Source: Candidatus Brocadia sinica JPN1
GTDB taxonomy: Bacteria; Planctomycetota; Brocadiia; Brocadiales; Brocadiaceae
DNA: 64,000 bases
Reading direction: 5' to 3'
NCBI RefSeq assembly: GCF_000949635.1
Contig: NZ_BAFN01000001.1
Coordinates: 3,035,052 to 3,099,051 of the forward strand
Made by a program: the position numbers and the translations under genes. Shown piece after piece: positions 30,396 through 40,700 of this stretch (within the stretch, counting starts at the first letter, position 1; the number at the start of each line of letters is the position of its first letter). Under the pieces are notes generated by a model. The model saw nothing but the letters and a program-made list of their open reading frames with translations. It was not told the DNA's origin and ran no database searches.

Positions 30396-31253
30396 ATGCA
30401 TATAGATGATATAAAACAAGAGCTGACATCCATAATTAACGCTGTGAAAACTAAGGTTGAGATGGAAAAGGGCTTTGGAATAGAAATAATTACTCTTTCC
30501 AAACCAAGCAGGGTAATGAGTCCGCCTTCACGAAATCCTCTTACAGAAAGCAAGCGTATCGAAACCCCTGCTGTCGGCAAACAAATTCAGATGGTGAAGG
30601 GAGGGGCGAACGGCCGTTCGCCCACTGTTACAGTAAAGCCATTGGGTGATCAAACCTCTCTGAGTGAAAAAGAGAGAAGGATTCAGATTTTGGAAGAACT
30701 AAAACGTGAAATGTTGGCCTGCCATAAATGCCCATTGAGCAAGACGCGTACCAATCTTGTTTTTGGTGTAGGCAATTCCATGGCGAACCTTATGTTTGTG
30801 GGTGAGGCGCCTGGTCGTGATGAAGATTTACAGGGCGAGCCTTTCGTGGGTCGTGCGGGTCAATTACTCACGAAGATTATTGAGGCTATTGGTCTGAATC
30901 GCAGTGATGTGTATATAGCAAACGTCCTGAAATGCCGCCCTCCGGGAAACCGTAATCCCCTCCCCGAAGAAATCGTCCTCTGCATGCCCTATCTCTTGAA
31001 ACAGATCGAGATAATTCAGCCAAAGGTCTTATGTGCCCTTGGCACCTTTGCTGCCCAGACCCTGCTCAGCACGAAGGCTCCGGTTGGTACGCTCAGGGGT
31101 AAATTCCATGACTACAAGGGTATTCCCATGATGGTCACCTTCCATCCCGCCTATCTCTTAAGAAACCCGAATGACAAGGTGAAGGTCTGGGAGGATATGA
31201 AGAAGGTAAGGGATTTTCTGGGTAAATTATCGGAAAAAGATGCACAGGTTTAG
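30396..31253 (+). CDS. Type-4 uracil-DNA glycosylase (4Fe-4S)
   Basis: 285 residues. The C-terminal 190 are the family-4 UDG domain: [16 protein letters not shown] (two of the four cluster Cys), [16 protein letters not shown] (catalytic loop), GRAGQLL and [18 protein letters not shown]...C (remaining Cys), and [12 protein letters not shown] (second active-site loop). It excises uracil from deaminated DNA. The N-terminal 95 residues are a low-complexity basic extension seen in many UDG4 homologues of bacteria. Downstream of nrnA on the same strand. Confidence 0.92.
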   Translation: MHIDDIKQELTSIINAVKTKVEMEKGFGIEIITLSKPSRVMSPPSRNPLTESKRIETPAVGKQIQMVKGGANGRSPTVTVKPLGDQTSLSEKERRIQILEELKREMLACHKCPLSKTRTNLVFGVGNSMANLMFVGEAPGRDEDLQGEPFVGRAGQLLTKIIEAIGLNRSDVYIANVLKCRPPGNRNPLPEEIVLCMPYLLKQIEIIQPKVLCALGTFAAQTLLSTKAPVGTLRGKFHDYKGIPMMVTFHPAYLLRNPNDKVKVWEDMKKVRDFLGKLSEKDAQV

Positions 31254-31542
31254 ATTCCACAATATGGTCTGCTATAGAAGTGTGACATAGCACAATATTT
31301 GGCAACTTCCTAGTTCATGTAAAAAATTTCGACAAAATACTATTACCAATCTTTTCTTATCTATTGTTCTCATTTGAATGGCTAAAAAAAGACAGGGCAA
31401 TCGTATCAAATAAGGCCAGACCTTCCTAATTCAAAATGCTTATTGAGTTCCCTCAGCAAGCCATAGCGATTAAAGCAATGCATGGTTTTTGAGAACATTG
31501 TCCATGTTCTGATTGTGGCAATGGATAAATTCAAATGAGCGG

Positions 31543-32025
31543 TTACTTTTCACTCATTAACACGAGACCGCAATCAGGGCATTCTTTCGTGTCGGGACTC
31601 ACACAAAAACCACAAGCGGGGCATCTTCCCTGTAATTCCCATTCCTGGGAGGTTTTGATTTCAGGATACTTTTGTGTATGGAATTCCTCAATGCAATCGT
31701 GTGCGGCGTGCGCATCTCTTTTTGTCGTTAAAAGAAGATACCGGCATCCGCACTTTCCCGTACTGCAACCCGGAGCCAATGCAATTTTGGAAGAAATGCC
31801 GTTTCTCGAAAGTAAATCCGATAACTCCCGGATACCCTCTTTCCCTTCTTCCCTGATTGCAACCCATTCGTCAGGGAGATGAGCGGTAACGTCCGGTTTA
31901 TTATCCCTCTTTTTTTCGATCTCTTCCGGCATTTTCAGAGGGATGCCACAGTCGGCGCATGCTGAAATATACGCATAATACTCTGATCCGCATTCCGGGC
32001 ACAGTTTTATTTGCTCAGGAGACAT
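31543..32025 (-). CDS. Double zinc-ribbon protein with central signal-transducer-like domain
   Basis: 160 residues. There is an N-terminal zinc ribbon (LCPECGSEYY...CADCGIPL). A middle ferredoxin-like fold segment (about 55-115; EWVAIREEGKEGIRELSDLL...YLLLTTKRDA) is reminiscent of DUF2007. A C-terminal second ribbon (CPACGF...CPDCGLVL) completes it. The role is unknown. The preceding 289 bases (31254-31542) hold only a single arm of a hairpin repeat (AATTCAAAATGCTTATTGAG at about 31427) also found at 59995. Confidence 0.65.
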   Translation of the reverse strand: MSPEQIKLCPECGSEYYAYISACADCGIPLKMPEEIEKKRDNKPDVTAHLPDEWVAIREEGKEGIRELSDLLSRNGISSKIALAPGCSTGKCGCRYLLLTTKRDAHAAHDCIEEFHTQKYPEIKTSQEWELQGRCPACGFCVSPDTKECPDCGLVLMSEK

Positions 32026-32134
32026 ATACGATTATCCGGCAATATTTTGCCATTTTAAAAAGTGTTTATAAGTATAATGAAATATTCTTGCGAGGCTGGC
32101 GGTTTATTTTGGTTGCAACTGTGCTGCGTTGCAG

Positions 32135-32548
32135 TTAAGGCTGTTTTTCTGGTTCAAGAATAGTGGGAGCAACGATTCTCCTTAAACCCGCCCCTTTGGC
32201 TGCATCCATGATATCAACGACGGTGCCATAAGATACATTTTTGTCTGCCCGCAAAATAAGGGTCTTGTCGTCCTGTTTTGAAAAGGCATTCTTTAATACC
32301 GATACAAGATTTTTTCGCTCGACAGGTTCATTCTGAAAGAATAGCTTCCCATCTCGGGAAATAGTTAAGACCCGCTCCTCAATTTTACTGGTGGAAGCAT
32401 ACTTGGTTGATGGAAGTTCCAATTTGATATTTGGCTGTTCTATAAAACTGGATGTAACCAGAAAAAATAAGAGTATCAGAAACAGCATGTCCACCATTGG
32501 GGTAAGGTTTATGATAGATTTTGTAAGACGTTTTTCACGGAATCGCAT
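32135..32548 (-). CDS. ExbD/TolR family biopolymer transport protein
   Basis: 137 residues. The single transmembrane helix (MVDMLFLILLFFLVTSSF, with the proton-relay Asp at its start) follows a short cytoplasmic tail. The periplasmic domain has PSTKYASTSK and LRADKNVSYGTVVDIMDAAK, typical of ExbD. With the ExbB-like and TonB-like genes upstream it forms a proton-driven complex energising outer-membrane processes. Gene order in transcription is tonB-like, exbB, exbD. Confidence 0.9.
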   Translation of the reverse strand: MRFREKRLTKSIINLTPMVDMLFLILLFFLVTSSFIEQPNIKLELPSTKYASTSKIEERVLTISRDGKLFFQNEPVERKNLVSVLKNAFSKQDDKTLILRADKNVSYGTVVDIMDAAKGAGLRRIVAPTILEPEKQP

Positions 32549-32625
32549 AGTTATTTATAATTTAAAAGTTTAGGTATTCAAGTCTTAGGAGTTACGAAAG
32601 TTATGTGAAGCATAGCAAACTGTTA

Positions 32626-32702
32626 ACACACCCCCCAGCCCCGCTTCATAGAGGGGAGATTATGGCGTTTCCCCTCTAACAAGAGGGGATAAAGGGGTGT
32701 GT
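32626..32702. repeat. GC-rich intergenic palindrome
   Basis: ACACCCCCCAGCCCCG...AAAGGGGTGTGT, with an inner CCCCTCTAACAAGAGGGG hairpin, lies between exbD and exbB. It belongs to the dispersed family. Confidence 0.6.
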
Positions 32703-32769
32703 GTCCTTTATATTAACAAAAAGTCATTACCGAAAGGTAACCAAATTCAGTCTTCTTCGTCTGATTATC

Positions 32770-33387
32770 TTATTTTTTATCAGAATCTTGAGCAGGATAG
32801 AGTTTATTGAGGATATGCATGGAGTATTCTTCCATTTCCAGTACAAACGTATCCACCTTTTTATCAAAATAACTATAGGCAACCAGCGACGGGATTGCAA
32901 TAAAAAGTCCAAATACGGTTGTTCGGATCGCTTCTGCCAGTCCTGCGGAGAATGCCCTGGCCTGCCCCAATCCCAGCTCGGAAATAATCCCAAAAATGTC
33001 CTCTAATCCCAATACCGTTCCAAGCAACCCCAATAAGGGGGCTACTGCTGTAATGACTTCTAATACCAAAAGTCTCTTTTCGAGCGCCTTGGTTTCTTGT
33101 CGTCCGGCTGCCTGTATATCAATAAATTTTTCTTCCCGTGTGAGATGGTTGTTGGTAAGGATGCGTCTCAGCAGATTGGAAAAAGGACCAGAAATCACTT
33201 CGCATTTGGAGATTGCAAGGGGTATATCTTTTTGACTGCGTATTGCCTCTATGGTCTGGATGATCTCCGGTTTTAGGATTTTATCCCTGCGCAAATTTAT
33301 TGCCCTTTCAATGATCACCGCAAGAGCTAAAACAGAACAAATGAACAGTGGTATCATGATGGGACCACCACCTATGAGCCATTCCAA
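32770..33387 (-). CDS. MotA/TolQ/ExbB proton channel protein
   Basis: 205 residues. The first transmembrane helix (PIMIPLFICSVLALAVIIERA) is followed by a cytoplasmic loop. Helices two and three (VITAVAPLLGLLGTVLGLEDIF and TTVFGLFIAIPSLVAYSYF) carry the conserved GLLGTV and Pro/Thr residues of the proton channel. It assembles as a pentamer around ExbD and drives TonB. A 221-base gap with a palindrome separates it from exbD. Confidence 0.93.
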   Translation of the reverse strand: MEWLIGGGPIMIPLFICSVLALAVIIERAINLRRDKILKPEIIQTIEAIRSQKDIPLAISKCEVISGPFSNLLRRILTNNHLTREEKFIDIQAAGRQETKALEKRLLVLEVITAVAPLLGLLGTVLGLEDIFGIISELGLGQARAFSAGLAEAIRTTVFGLFIAIPSLVAYSYFDKKVDTFVLEMEEYSMHILNKLYPAQDSDKK

Positions 33388-33449
33388 GGTATTATCTCCT
33401 CCTGTTTATAAAATAAAAATACTATTGTTAAAACTTGACCAGAAAATTT

Positions 33450-33528
33450 CAAGTTAAGATAAACACGGACAAACAAAGTTTGTCCGTGCCACCCAAAAAA
33501 CCGCATAAATAAAATGAAAATTCCTATA
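33450..33528. repeat. Dispersed palindrome (inverted copy)
   Basis: CACGGACAAACAAAGTTTGTCCGTG in the context CTTAACTTGAA...CCACCCAAAAAACCGC...GAAAATTCCTATA. The same longer unit is at 50290-50365 in the opposite orientation; a partial copy is at 1253-1284. Confidence 0.7.
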
Positions 33529-33530
33529 AA

Positions 33531-35042
33531 TTAGAAAAAATAGAAATTAAACCTCACATCGATTGATGGCTCCTTGATTTTGGAAGGGAAAGGATTCAAT
33601 GGCGCTGCATTTTTGATCGAGGATACAAGCCGGGAGGCGAGATTAAAATTTCCTGCATCATCCACAATCTTGACTCCATCAATAGAACCGTCGGGTAATA
33701 CTTTAAACTCTACAATAATCGGTTTGTCCTCTCTGGTTTCTAGTTTTATCTCCGCACGGGTTCCATACCCAAGGAACCAGTACAGGGATATCCTGTCTCT
33801 GATATGTTTAAAATAGTCGGCATACTCATGTTTTTTGACGTTAAAAGACGGCGCGCCAGGAATCGATGCATTTGATATCGTGTCCTCAAAAAGCACCGGG
33901 TCATTATTGGATCCCTCTGTCTTCGCATTAACGCTGAAAGAGACCTTGGGTTTTTTCGATTCATCCTGGCTTTCTTGCTCATCCAATCCCCGTTCAAGCC
34001 TGCGTTGAGGTTCAACGCCTGGCAATTCTGCCGGAGGCGCTGCAGGTATTTCAGGCTGAAGGATTGCGGTATTCTTTGTCTCCTTTGTCTCATTACGGTC
34101 TTTCATTTCTGCATCCGTCTTTTCTCCGGGTTCGTGTTCCTCAAGAGACGATTGTTTCCTGAGAGGCGCTAATGATTCTTCTTCTGTTTCAGCTTCCTTG
34201 TTTACTTCATCCTGTTTATCCGTAAATAGTACCCCTTCGCTATGGGGCAGGGGTTCTGCTTCTTCTTTCCTGATAGTATGCCCGATGGTGAGCCGTTCTC
34301 TTTTCGATGGTTGTGTGGCATTTTCTGCTTTTATCGTTTTGTCCAGTTTGATTGTCTTAACTTCTGTTGCATTCATCTTCCTCTTTTCTTCAGATGGCGC
34401 CTGGGACTGCGCCATGTGCAGGGGTTTTACAGGAGGAATCTCTTGTTCCTCCAGTCCTTTGGGCAGATTGGCATAGCGGGGAGGAGTATTTTTGTCGTGG
34501 TTACTATCCTCAGGAATAATTGCCTGTGCCGTAACCGCCTGTTCTTGTGGCTGTTGCCGGTTATCATAAGGGGCGCCAGCCTTCCCTTTGCCTAATAACG
34601 GGGCTTTAGAGCGCCCTTCAGCGTGGGGTTCATTATTGACCGATTGCTTGTCGTCAGGAAAATTATCCTTTGCTACGGCCCCCTTTTCGCCGATCTTATC
34701 CGTTTCAACGTTTGCTTCCTCGTCTTTGGTATTATCGGAAGTGTCGGTAAATATTTTCTGCTTCTTTTTTTCAGCATCTGCATCCTTCTTCGGCTTGTTT
34801 TCATTTTGTTCGGTATTTGAATCTGAACTATTTTCTATCCGGGTATCTGCATTTTCAAGTTCCAAGGTAACTGCATATTCACTTGGTTCACGGATAAAAC
34901 TGTCTCGAAGTGACCTTAAACTGAGAATTTGACTTGCCTGTGGGGACATGAAGATGAGAATAGCGTGTATAGCAAGGGATGCAACAATAAGAAGTGAAAA
35001 CAGGTTTTTATTGAAAAATTCTGGACGTAGTTTAATGGACAT
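33531..35042 (-). CDS. TonB-like energy transducer with long charged linker
   Basis: 503 residues. There is an N-terminal transmembrane helix (about 15-33; LFSLLIVASLAIHAILIFM), then a low-complexity periplasmic linker of about 370 residues rich in Glu, Lys, Pro and Asn (ENKPKKDADAEKK, ALAPLRKQ-like runs). The C-terminal TonB/TolA-type domain (about 405-503) contains YADYFKHIRDRISLYWFLGY, VLPDGSIDGVKIV and NPFPSKIKEPSIDVRFNFYF. It transmits proton-motive force to outer-membrane receptors or tethers the envelope. It heads the tonB-exbB-exbD cluster. The linker is far longer than in typical TonB (about 240 residues total). Confidence 0.85.
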   Translation of the reverse strand: MSIKLRPEFFNKNLFSLLIVASLAIHAILIFMSPQASQILSLRSLRDSFIREPSEYAVTLELENADTRIENSSDSNTEQNENKPKKDADAEKKKQKIFTDTSDNTKDEEANVETDKIGEKGAVAKDNFPDDKQSVNNEPHAEGRSKAPLLGKGKAGAPYDNRQQPQEQAVTAQAIIPEDSNHDKNTPPRYANLPKGLEEQEIPPVKPLHMAQSQAPSEEKRKMNATEVKTIKLDKTIKAENATQPSKRERLTIGHTIRKEEAEPLPHSEGVLFTDKQDEVNKEAETEEESLAPLRKQSSLEEHEPGEKTDAEMKDRNETKETKNTAILQPEIPAAPPAELPGVEPQRRLERGLDEQESQDESKKPKVSFSVNAKTEGSNNDPVLFEDTISNASIPGAPSFNVKKHEYADYFKHIRDRISLYWFLGYGTRAEIKLETREDKPIIVEFKVLPDGSIDGVKIVDDAGNFNLASRLVSSIKNAAPLNPFPSKIKEPSIDVRFNFYFF

Positions 35043-35259
35043 AATTTTGTGCTAAGTATTTGGAGGAAATGCTTTAAATTCATGTCTAGTTGGAAATTAC
35101 ATCAAATGTTAAAAACTTATAATTGATTCCCGATTATTTAGAAAGTGTACTGCATGTGGATTTTGTTGTCAATGAGATTCTCATAGAGGATTCAGACATG
35201 AAATTTTGGACATTTGCGTGTGTTCATCCGTGTCATTACCGATTTGGCAGTGCATATTT

Positions 35260-35784
35260 TTAAGCACAACTTTCGGCAGAACTTTTTTTAAGCCTCGATA
35301 GCAGAAAATCAATGATGGAAGAAGCATTGTCATTGATATGAAAAAAGGGTATATCGATTTCGGGTTTTTTGTCGCCAACGACTGCCATTAAGTTCAGGTC
35401 ATCCTTACATACCAGATCAGCGCCGATTTCTGAACGCAAGACTTCAATCTTCGGAATAGCCTGGGTCTTGTAGCCCTCTGCAAGAATAATATCCATATCG
35501 TGTAAGTAGGTGTTCACAATTTCCGGGAGGGGAATCTCTTCGGACGTCATGCGTATGATTCCCGTCATCTTTTGTGAAGCCACAACAACTGCATCGGCCC
35601 CGGCCCTGGTGTGCAGCCAGCTATCCTTTCCCTCCTTATCTATTTCGAAACTATGGTGACTGTGTTTAATCGTGGCGACCTTAAAATGTCTGGATTTCAA
35701 TTCCCGAACAAGCTTTACCATAAGGGTGGTCTTGCCGCTATTGGATTTACCCGCAATGGAGATTATTGGCACTTTTGATTGCAT
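35260..35784 (-). CDS. mobB: Molybdopterin-guanine dinucleotide biosynthesis protein MobB
   Basis: A 174-residue P-loop GTPase-like protein. Walker A is IAGKSNSGKTTLMVKL. IKHSHHSFEIDKEGKDSW is the diagnostic MobB block, followed by VVVASQK and VLRSEI, then a VVGDKKPEIDIPFF end. It binds GTP and aids MobA in attaching GMP to molybdopterin. It lies 8 kb from moaA, on the opposite strand. Its presence indicates molybdo- or tungsto-enzymes with an MGD cofactor. Confidence 0.92.
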   Translation of the reverse strand: MQSKVPIISIAGKSNSGKTTLMVKLVRELKSRHFKVATIKHSHHSFEIDKEGKDSWLHTRAGADAVVVASQKMTGIIRMTSEEIPLPEIVNTYLHDMDIILAEGYKTQAIPKIEVLRSEIGADLVCKDDLNLMAVVGDKKPEIDIPFFHINDNASSIIDFLLSRLKKSSAESCA

Positions 35785-35869
35785 AGGATATTCATTATAA
35801 AAGATACGTTTCAGAAATAAAAAAGAATTTTACAGCTTTTCGAAGTATGAATGTGGTAGTGATTTAACC

Positions 35870-35899
35870 TTGACAAAGCAACTATTGGTAAATTAGAAT
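35870..35899 (+). promoter_or_regulatory. Putative sigma-70 promoter for the ferredoxin-Mrp pair
   Basis: TTGACA (35870-35875), an 18-base spacer, TAGAAT (35894-35899). The leader would be very short (about 12 bases), so the position is plausible but not certain. Confidence 0.35.
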
Positions 35900-35917
35900 T
35901 TTAAATGAGGTATTTTT

Positions 35918-36505
35918 ATGGATAATACGGAAAAAATAGTGGACAGACGGCAACTTTTTAAAGATTTGTTTGCCTTCATGGGAAACAAAGTTGCGGATTA
36001 TGCCAGTAAAAAAGTTGATCGTATAATGCCCAAGGGTGATTACCTGCGACCCCCCGGCGCTGTTGAAGAGTCCGAATTCCTTTCCTTGTGTACCCGCTGT
36101 GACGAGTGTATCAAGGTATGTCCTGCAAAAGCTATCAAGAAGTACCACGGACTGATGGATGTGGCTGTGGGCACTCCTGTTATTATGCCCAGGGAGAATC
36201 CCTGTGTTTTATGTAATGGGTTATTGTGTATTGCTGCCTGTAAAGAGGGGGCTTTGAAGCCCCTTGAGCATGTCGATAAAGTTAAGATGGGTGTCGCCAG
36301 GATTAATCAGTCACGATGCCTTGCATGGGGAGGGCAGGATTGTCAACTATGTTATATAAAATGTCCTTTACGGGGTGATGCGATTTATCAGGAGGATGGT
36401 AAGCCCGTGATCAATGAAGAGAAATGTGTCGGCTGCGGAGTTTGTGAATACGCCTGTCATACGATAAATAATACCTGTGCAATTAAGGTTATATCGAAAA
36501 GGTAG
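35918..36505 (+). CDS. Polyferredoxin (NapG/MauM-like, four 4Fe-4S motifs)
   Basis: 195 residues with four cysteine clusters: LCTRCDECIKVCP, CVLCNGLLCIAAC, CLAWGGQDCQLCYIKCP and CVGCGVCEYACHT. The arrangement resembles NapG/MauM iron-sulfur proteins. These usually have a Tat signal, which is absent here (start MDNTEKIVDRRQLFKDLF has a DRRQLFK stretch but no hydrophobic segment). So it is cytoplasmic. It passes electrons to an unknown partner. The Mrp gene follows 36 bases later. Confidence 0.82.
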   Translation: MDNTEKIVDRRQLFKDLFAFMGNKVADYASKKVDRIMPKGDYLRPPGAVEESEFLSLCTRCDECIKVCPAKAIKKYHGLMDVAVGTPVIMPRENPCVLCNGLLCIAACKEGALKPLEHVDKVKMGVARINQSRCLAWGGQDCQLCYIKCPLRGDAIYQEDGKPVINEEKCVGCGVCEYACHTINNTCAIKVISKR

Positions 36506-36541
36506 TTTTCGTTTGAAGAAGTAAAATAAGGATGTGAGTTT

Positions 36542-37519
36542 ATGAAAGGGGATGTGATGTCAGACTGTAAGATTCCGTTTACCTGTGAGCTCTGCGAGAA
36601 ACAGTTATCGTGTCAATTGGATCAGATAGAGCATAACAAGTGGGCAATTGCCCAACGTATGAAAGATATTAAATATAAAATCGTTGTGATGAGCAATAAG
36701 GGAGGGGTGGGCAAGAGCACGGTAACAACAAACCTCGGTGTTGCATTAGCCCGAAAGGGCTATAAGGTCGGAATAGCTGATGCAGATATCCACGGTCCCA
36801 ACATCCCCATAATGCTAGGTGTGGAGGGAAAAAGGCTCAAGGGCAGCAGTGGTGGCGTGCTTCCTTTGGAAGTGTTACCAAATTTAAAAGTTGCATCACT
36901 TTCCTTTTTGATAGAAGACCCCTCAATGCCGGTCATCTGGAGGGATTCCGCAAAATGGGATTTTCTCTGCGAGTTGATGGGAAGCGTGTGCTGGGGAGAA
37001 TTGGATTATCTTTTGGTGGATTTACCACCGGGAACCGGGAATGAAGCTATCTCTATTATTGAGCTTATCGGGAAGGTAGACGGTTCTGTGATCGTTACAA
37101 CACCCCAGGATGTGGTGCTGTTAGATGTAAGAAAGGCTGTTGTTTTTTCCCGGGATAGCAATGTGCCCATTATTGGGATTGTGGAGAATATGAGCGGCCT
37201 CGTTTGTCCCCACTGTAATACACAGATTGATGTGTTTAAAACGGGTGGAGGGGAGAAGATTTGTGGGGAATTGGGAGTAGAGTTTCTTGGCAAGATACCA
37301 TTAGATCCCGGGATTACGGAAAAATGCGATAATGGCGAGGCATTTGTAGCTGCCTATCCCAATTCTGAGGCGGCGAAGACTTTTGGTGAAATAGTCAGGA
37401 AATGTGAAGTCTTTGTCAGTACCCGCAAAGACGAACTCGGTAAAGTTACCGAATACAGGGAAGTGCCTTTTCTCGGCAAGGTCCCGGTAGATCCGGATTT
37501 TGTTGAAAAAATCCAGTAA
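36542..37519 (+). CDS. mrp: Mrp/NBP35-type Fe-S cluster carrier ATPase
   Basis: 325 residues. The deviant Walker A MSNKGGVGKSTVTTNLGV is followed by DADIHGPNIPIMLG and LLVDLPPGTGNEAISII. VENMSGLVCPHC is the CxxC that bridges an Fe-S cluster between two subunits. The N-terminal CELCEKQLSC motif adds extra cysteines. It delivers Fe-S clusters to target apoproteins, possibly the polyferredoxin encoded next to it. The start could also be the ATG at 36557; both have a ribosome-binding site. Confidence 0.9.
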   Translation: MKGDVMSDCKIPFTCELCEKQLSCQLDQIEHNKWAIAQRMKDIKYKIVVMSNKGGVGKSTVTTNLGVALARKGYKVGIADADIHGPNIPIMLGVEGKRLKGSSGGVLPLEVLPNLKVASLSFLIEDPSMPVIWRDSAKWDFLCELMGSVCWGELDYLLVDLPPGTGNEAISIIELIGKVDGSVIVTTPQDVVLLDVRKAVVFSRDSNVPIIGIVENMSGLVCPHCNTQIDVFKTGGGEKICGELGVEFLGKIPLDPGITEKCDNGEAFVAAYPNSEAAKTFGEIVRKCEVFVSTRKDELGKVTEYREVPFLGKVPVDPDFVEKIQ

Positions 37520-37753
37520 CAACGTGATAATTGAACAATTCAGATGAATTTGCAATACGGATAAAAAATGAGAAAATGGTTTGATTGATGCAATTTCCTG
37601 TTGAAGATTTTTCCTTATCTATTCTTAAACGGTAATTTCCTTTTCTGATGCCGTTCCTCTTTTCCATTTCGGAGTATCCTTCCCAAAAATTATTTGACAA
37701 TGTATTTGGGAATAATCGATGAATTAGTGGTTCCTTCGCAGTAAGGTAGCGCA

Positions 37754-40700
37754 ATGTTTCGTTCAATCAAGAACAAATTAATTTTTCTCTTTCTGATCGC
37801 TGTCCTTACTCCATTATTGGTAATGCGGCTTATTGCATATCCTTCGGCACAAAAGGCCATCCAGAAAACGACGATAATCAATTTGCAGCTGATCGGTTCC
37901 AAAAAAGTATCTCAGGTGAACGAATGGTTAAACAGATTAAAAAGCGATGCGGAACGCATCGCGCGCAATCCGTTTGTAGTAAATGCAGTGAATTTGACGA
38001 AAACGGATACCGATTCCATTTCTCAATTTCTCCTACATATACCATGTGAGGCAGGATTTCACAGGTTTATGATTAGCGATGTGTCCGGTAATGTCAGGTT
38101 GTCTACGGATGACAAATTGATAGGGTTAAACATTGTTGATGTTGAAGGTTTCAAGCATGCTGTTGAAGGTAAGACCTATATTTCAGATGTCGCATCCTCT
38201 GTTTTCTCTGATTTGGATGAAATCGGGACGGGATCTGAAGGATTACCTGTCATGTACGCCTCAGCGCCAATACGAAATAAGGACGGAGCGGTGACAGGAG
38301 TGATACTGTTTCAAGTTGATCTGTCCGTTCTCAATAAAGAAATGCATGAGATGCGGTATGGGGATAGTTATGATGCCTATGTCATCAATCAATATGGCCT
38401 GATGATTAGTGAATCCAGGTTTGCCAATCAATTAAAACATGTTGGATTAATCAAGGAGAGAACAACACTGGAATTGGCGGTTGTTGTGCCACAAACCGGG
38501 CAATTTACCAAAAGCGTGATTTCTTGTTTAAAGGGTGTTAATGGGTTTGATGTAAATGGCTATACGAACTACCTGGGAGAAAAAGTGGTGGGGGTATGGT
38601 ATCGGATACCTGAGCTGAAATGGGGTGTCATTACAGAAGTTAGTGCCAGCGAAGTATCTTTAGCCATGAATAATTTAAAGAATCCTATCTTAAAAATTCT
38701 CTCTTACCTGACTATTGCGGGAGTGGTTTTGGCGGTTGCCGGGATTACATTTGCCCTGGTGATCGGGCAGAAGATTGCCAATCCGATTATGGAATTGATA
38801 ACGGCTACACGGAAGATGTCTGCCGGGGATTTGTCTCAACGGGTTATGATAAAGACCGAGGATGAAGTCCGCGAGTTGGGGGATGCATTCAATGTAATGG
38901 CTGAATCCGTGCAGGAGAAGACAGCGAAACTGCAGGAAACATCGAATTTTTTAAATAGTATTCTGGTAAGTTCTACCGAGCATTCAATCATAGCGGCTGA
39001 TCTTGAGGGGAATATCCTGGCTTTTAATGAAGGCGCAAAAAGGATGTTTGGGTATGAGCCGGAAGAATTGATTCGAAGATCGGGTATCCAAATATTGTAT
39101 ACAAATGCAGATGTTGAATCGGGGAAGATGAGAAAGATGTTGGAAACAACGCTGGTTACCGGCAGGTATAAAAGCGAAATGCAATTGGTGCGCAAAAATG
39201 GAGAGGTATTTACCGGATATAGTACCTTCACTACACGGCAATCTAGCGGTGGGAAACCGATCGGTTTTGTGCTGATTGCAAGGGATATTACGGAACAAAA
39301 ATTATTAGAGCAGGAACTCCATAGCTATACAGTGCAACTGGAAAAAATTGTTGAAGAGAGGACGCGAAAATTGAGGGTATCAGAAGAAAAATACAGACGT
39401 CTCTTTGAGACAAGTAAAGACGTCGTTTTCTTCTGCGATACGGAATGCCAGTTTGCAGACATTAATCAGGCCGGTGTGGATTTATTCGGATATGAGTCAA
39501 AAAATGAGATCCTGAAATTGAACCTGGTTCAGCACTTGTTCTTCAGTCCGGCTGAGGGTAAGGCGATTAAGGAAATGGTATGCAAAAATGGTTTTATCAA
39601 GGATTATGAGGTAGAATTAAAAACGAAAGATGGTATCAGAGTGCCCTGCCTGATGACGAGCAATCTCAGACGTGATGAACGGAATAACATTATTGGCTAT
39701 GAGGGGATTATCATCGATCTAACTGAAAGGAAGAAGTTAGAGCAGGAGAAGGACATCATGAATAACATTAACAAGATTCTCGCTTCAAACCTTGACATTC
39801 GGGAAGTATATAAGTCTTTCAGCGAGGAACTGAACAAGGTCATCGATTTTGACCGTATGAGCATTACTCTGCTTGATGAAAAAAGGGAAGAGCTTTTGAT
39901 TTTTGCTGTTTCGAAAGATTACCGTGGTTCCAGGTTGGAAGAGGGTATGCATTATTCTAAATATGGAACACTGGCCGGGAAAGTTGTGGAAGATGGTGAA
40001 GTTTACATGGTTAATGACACGTCGCGGGGACGTTTCTCCACAGATCCGATTTTATTTAAAGAGGGGATCAAATCACGCCTGTCGTTTCCTCTGGTATGCA
40101 AGGGTGAGATTATTGGAAGTCTTAACTTCGGAAGTAACAATGTTCATAATTATTCAGAAAACCACGTGGATATTATCAATAAGATCGCTCCGCAACTCGC
40201 CATTGCAATTGACAACACATGTCTTTTTGATAAAATTAAGGAGTCTGAGGAAAAGTACAGGAATCTCGTTGAGGATATCGAAGATGTAATATTCAGGCTG
40301 GATAAAAAAGGCAGATATCTGTTTCTCAACAGTGCATTGAAGAATGTAACGGGATATGATCCACAGGAATTTTATGAAAACCCTTCCATTCCCATGGAAA
40401 TGATTCATAAGCACGATGGTGAATTCGTCAGGGAAACAACACGAAAGGTGCTTGCCGGAGAATTAAAAGTATCTAAAGATTTGGAATATAGAATCTATTG
40501 TAAGAATGGCGAGGAGTTGTGGATCTCCCAGAATACCTATCCGATCAAAGACAAAAAAGGAAATATTATAGGCATTGAGGGGATTATGCGGGACATAACG
40601 GACAGCAAGAGAATCGAAGAACAGATAAGGCGCTCCGAACGGTTGGCCTCGATAGGTGAGCTGGCAGCCTCGATTGCCCATGAAATCCGTAACCCTCTGG